Positions 61,816-64,000 of a stretch of DNA of 64,000 nt are shown here, in pieces. The position numbers and the translations under genes were made by a program. Numbering within the stretch: the stretch's first letter is position 1; every line of letters starts with the position of its first letter. This DNA is from Burkholderiales bacterium UBA2459 (GTDB lineage: Bacteria > Pseudomonadota > Gammaproteobacteria > Burkholderiales > Burkholderiaceae_E). The notes beneath the pieces were generated by a model. That model did not search any database and was not told the origin of the DNA. It worked only from the letters and a program-made list of their open reading frames with translations. Where the stretch lies: assembly GCA_002342365.1 (NCBI GenBank), contig DDPV01000049.1:1-64000 (forward strand), written 5' to 3'.

Positions 61816-63773
61816 CGGATGTCTCCAGGGTTGGATGTATCTGGCTGCGCGGCTTCAATGGCCTGCTGCAGTATCGACAGCTCGCCAATGTGGTTGGCCA
61901 GTATAAGCAAAAGTCTTGCGTTGAACGCGGCGGAGGCTTCATCGCTGAGATCGCGATGCGCCTGCAACAGCAGGTCATAAAAGCGATCATTAGCCTGATA
62001 GTCGCGCAGCAGCGGGGTATCGAGGTCCCTGAAATTGGGTGTGAGGGTGAGCGAAGCTACCGCTTTGTCGATCCTGCTTGCGTCAGGCACAAGGCCTTGG
62101 TCGCATACGGCCTGCTCGGAGGTCACAGCGGCTTGCGCATAGGCAAGCTTGAGCGCTTGAAAATCAAGTTTGCGAAAACGCGCTGCAAGATGCTGATCGG
62201 GTCTGATCAGCCAAACACATCCGGCACTCAGACCGAATCGTTGCACCACCACCGGAGCCTGATCCGGCTGCGCACGTTCTTGCTCGTGAAGATTCAGTGC
62301 AATGAGCTTCAAACCCTCGTCCCGGATCCATTGCTGCATGGCTTCTGAGTGCAAGATGCCGTCGCATTGTGCGTCGCCCGTGAGGTAGAGCAGGGTAAAG
62401 CGGCCATCGAGCTGGCGCAGCAACCAGTCCGGCTTTCCCTCAACAACAATCGGCGCGTCGCTCATGGGCGAGCCCGGATAGAGCGCGCTTTGAAAGTCTT
62501 CATGATCGGCTGTGTTCAGGGACGAATCGAGATAGTGGGTTGGTAGCGATAATCGTCCCGAGTTGACCATGCTTCGCGCAAAGGCATAACGATCGGCCAG
62601 GTTCAAAACCGCATTACGAAAAACACGACTTGTGGGCGATTTGGGTGTAATAAAATCTGTCGATCGTGTGGAATTCAGAATGTTCTCATCGGCAGCACAA
62701 ATCCGCTCTTGATTGAAGCTATCCAGCAAGCTTTCATGCGATTGTCCCTTGATCACACGCGCAAGTTTCCAGACCAGGTTATCAGCATCCTGAATCCCCG
62801 AATTCGCGCCGCGTGCCCCAAAGGGCGAAACCTGATGCGCCGCATCGCCAAGGAAAAAAATCGGTCCGTGGCGAAAGCTCTGCATGCGGCAGCACTGAAA
62901 GGTATACACCGATACCCATTCAAGTTCGAAGTGGTGCTGCTCGCCCAGCATTGCCTGGATTCTTGGAATGACACGCTCGGCTTGCTTTTCTGCTTCCGGA
63001 TCTGCATCCCAGCCGAGCTGAAAGTCAATTCGCCAAAGCTTGTCAGCCTGGCGATGGAGCAGGACCGACTGATTCGGGTGAAAGGGCGGGTCGAACCAAA
63101 ACCAGCGCTCAGCCGGAAAATCGGCCTGCATCACCACGTCCGCAATCAGGAAGCGATCGGTAAACACGCGGCCTTCGACATCCAGGCCTAGCATGCTTCG
63201 AATCGAGCTTCGAGCCCCGTCGGCCACGATCAGCCAGGATGCACGGATTTCATAACAACCATCCGGACTTTCCACCCTGAGCCTGACCGCATCTGCTTGC
63301 GGCGTCAGATCCACTACCCGCTGGCGCCAGCGCAGTGCTACCTGAGCCGATGCGGCACGCTGCTGCAGGATCGCTTCAAGATGGTACTGCTGCAAGTTGA
63401 TCATCGCCGGTCGCTCATGGCCTGCCTCAGCAAGCAAGTTGAAGCGATAGACTTCGCGATCCTGGAAAAAAGTTCGGCCGACCTGCCAGCTGACGCCTCG
63501 GTCGACAACCGCCTGACCAATGTTTAAACGATCAAAAATTTCGAGCGTTCTTTTTGCATAGCAAACCGCTCTTGAGCCCACTGAAACCTTGTCGTCGTCA
63601 TCGATCAACACGCAGTCAATACCGCGTTGCTTCAAGTCGATCGCGCAGGCAAGGCCGACCGGACCTGCACCCACGATGACAACCGGATAGAGCGCCTGAG
63701 CCCTGTGCTCGGATGGTTGAAGTTCGGGGGGACAGCTGTAGTCGAAGCTGGGGTAGTGGTATGTCTTGAGCAC
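61785..63773 (-). CDS. FAD-dependent phenol-type monooxygenase
   Basis: Flavoprotein monooxygenase of 662 residues from the chosen start. VVIVGAGPVGLACAIDLKQRG is the FAD GxGxxG motif; FLGDAAHQVSPFGARGANSGIQDADNL is the second FAD motif with GD. The C-terminal thioredoxin-like domain ends WLIRPDQHLAARF, as in phenol 2-monooxygenases and MhpA-type enzymes. Substrate is a phenolic ring, unidentified. The start is GTG at 63773, with GGAG six bases upstream and KTYHYPSFDY next; the ORF-extending ATG at 63929 gives an unlikely leader. Confidence 0.88.
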   Translation of the reverse strand: MLKTYHYPSFDYSCPPELQPSEHRAQALYPVVIVGAGPVGLACAIDLKQRGIDCVLIDDDDKVSVGSRAVCYAKRTLEIFDRLNIGQAVVDRGVSWQVGRTFFQDREVYRFNLLAEAGHERPAMINLQQYHLEAILQQRAASAQVALRWRQRVVDLTPQADAVRLRVESPDGCYEIRASWLIVADGARSSIRSMLGLDVEGRVFTDRFLIADVVMQADFPAERWFWFDPPFHPNQSVLLHRQADKLWRIDFQLGWDADPEAEKQAERVIPRIQAMLGEQHHFELEWVSVYTFQCCRMQSFRHGPIFFLGDAAHQVSPFGARGANSGIQDADNLVWKLARVIKGQSHESLLDSFNQERICAADENILNSTRSTDFITPKSPTSRVFRNAVLNLADRYAFARSMVNSGRLSLPTHYLDSSLNTADHEDFQSALYPGSPMSDAPIVVEGKPDWLLRQLDGRFTLLYLTGDAQCDGILHSEAMQQWIRDEGLKLIALNLHEQERAQPDQAPVVVQRFGLSAGCVWLIRPDQHLAARFRKLDFQALKLAYAQAAVTSEQAVCDQGLVPDASRIDKAVASLTLTPNFRDLDTPLLRDYQANDRFYDLLLQAHRDLSDEASAAFNARLLLILANHIGELSILQQAIEAAQPDTSNPGDIRCPRSALMTA

Positions 63774-63985
63774 GACTTTCTCCTCTGAAGGCAGCAAGCT
63801 AGCGTGAGGCCCGGCCAACAAGTGTAAAGCGCAAGGTGCAAGCGAGCTCGAAGGCTGATGAATACCGACACGCACAAGCTGCGAGCGTGGTGAGGCTAGC
63901 GCTATCATGCAAGCAGCCGCGTCAAGCACAACCGGTCGCCCATCCAGGCCGATTGGGGTTGGTTTTGCGTGAAGGAGAAAAAATC

Positions 63986-64000
63986 ATGGCAGTTCAGCGC
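63986..64000 (+). CDS. Start of an unidentified gene, cut by the window end
   Basis: ATG at 63986 is preceded by GAAGGAG, a strong ribosome binding site, and encodes MAVQR before the sequence ends. It is divergent from the monooxygenase gene. Only five codons are visible, so the product cannot be named. Confidence 0.7.

Noticed and set aside
61683..62348. 221-residue plus-strand frame at 61683-62348
   Set aside because: Antisense to the monooxygenase C-terminal domain and hydrolase start, with no recognisable domain.

Overview
The window looks like a piece of a chromosome from a betaproteobacterium, probably Burkholderiales. The main reason is gene order: the run yebC-purD-hemF-nadD-rsfS-rlmH-maf-rng is familiar from that group (recalled, not searched). 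G+C is moderately high by eye and coding is very dense. No stretch longer than about 230 bases lacks a gene. I saw no rRNA, IS element, prophage or CRISPR array. One truncated tRNA-Met lies at the left edge and one CDS is cut by the right edge.

Layout. 0-5.5 kb: tRNA-Met, a lipoprotein prolyl oligopeptidase, a small MscS channel, a MaoC-like protein and an RhlE-type DEAD-box helicase. 5.6-10.7 kb: gluQRS, a LysR regulator divergent from a pirin/flavodoxin pair, a HAD phosphatase and a DMT transporter. 10.7-20 kb: an omega-amino-acid transaminase, dnaE, then msbA, an O-antigen ligase and an LPS-type glycosyltransferase, then an AhpD-like protein. 20-26.8 kb: the eight-gene housekeeping run on the minus strand. 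26.9-32 kb: two orphan Tad-pilus genes (cpaC- and cpaF-like) facing a CRP/CHASE2-adenylate-cyclase operon. 32-36.2 kb: a tautomerase, a MATE exporter, a fused MFS/spermidine-synthase-like protein and Fe-superoxide dismutase.

36.4-55.7 kb is a large catabolic region. It holds a CaiB-type CoA-transferase, a crotonase, an FAD-linked hydroxyacid dehydrogenase, a PanE-like reductase, an SDR, XdhC, a CoxG-like protein, a thiolase-fold protein with its DUF35 partner, a second omega-amino-acid transaminase, methylmalonate-semialdehyde dehydrogenase, an IlvD/Edd dehydratase, an acyl-CoA ligase, a MoxR ATPase, and the small and large subunits of a form-II CoxL-like molybdenum hydroxylase with no FAD subunit alongside. 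55.7-59.4 kb: a minus-strand operon of a RutE-like reductase, an MFS transporter and a hybrid histidine kinase. 59.5-64 kb: a second DMT transporter, a DUF3237 protein, an alpha/beta hydrolase and a flavin monooxygenase, suggesting ring-compound degradation.

The genes most worth a second look are the molybdenum hydroxylase set with its missing FAD subunit, the thiolase-fold protein that has lost both catalytic cysteines next to its DUF35 partner, the stranded cpaC-cpaF pair, and the cAMP-synthesis/cAMP-sensing operon facing it. Transaminases, MmsA and RutE together point to malonate semialdehyde as a metabolic node.
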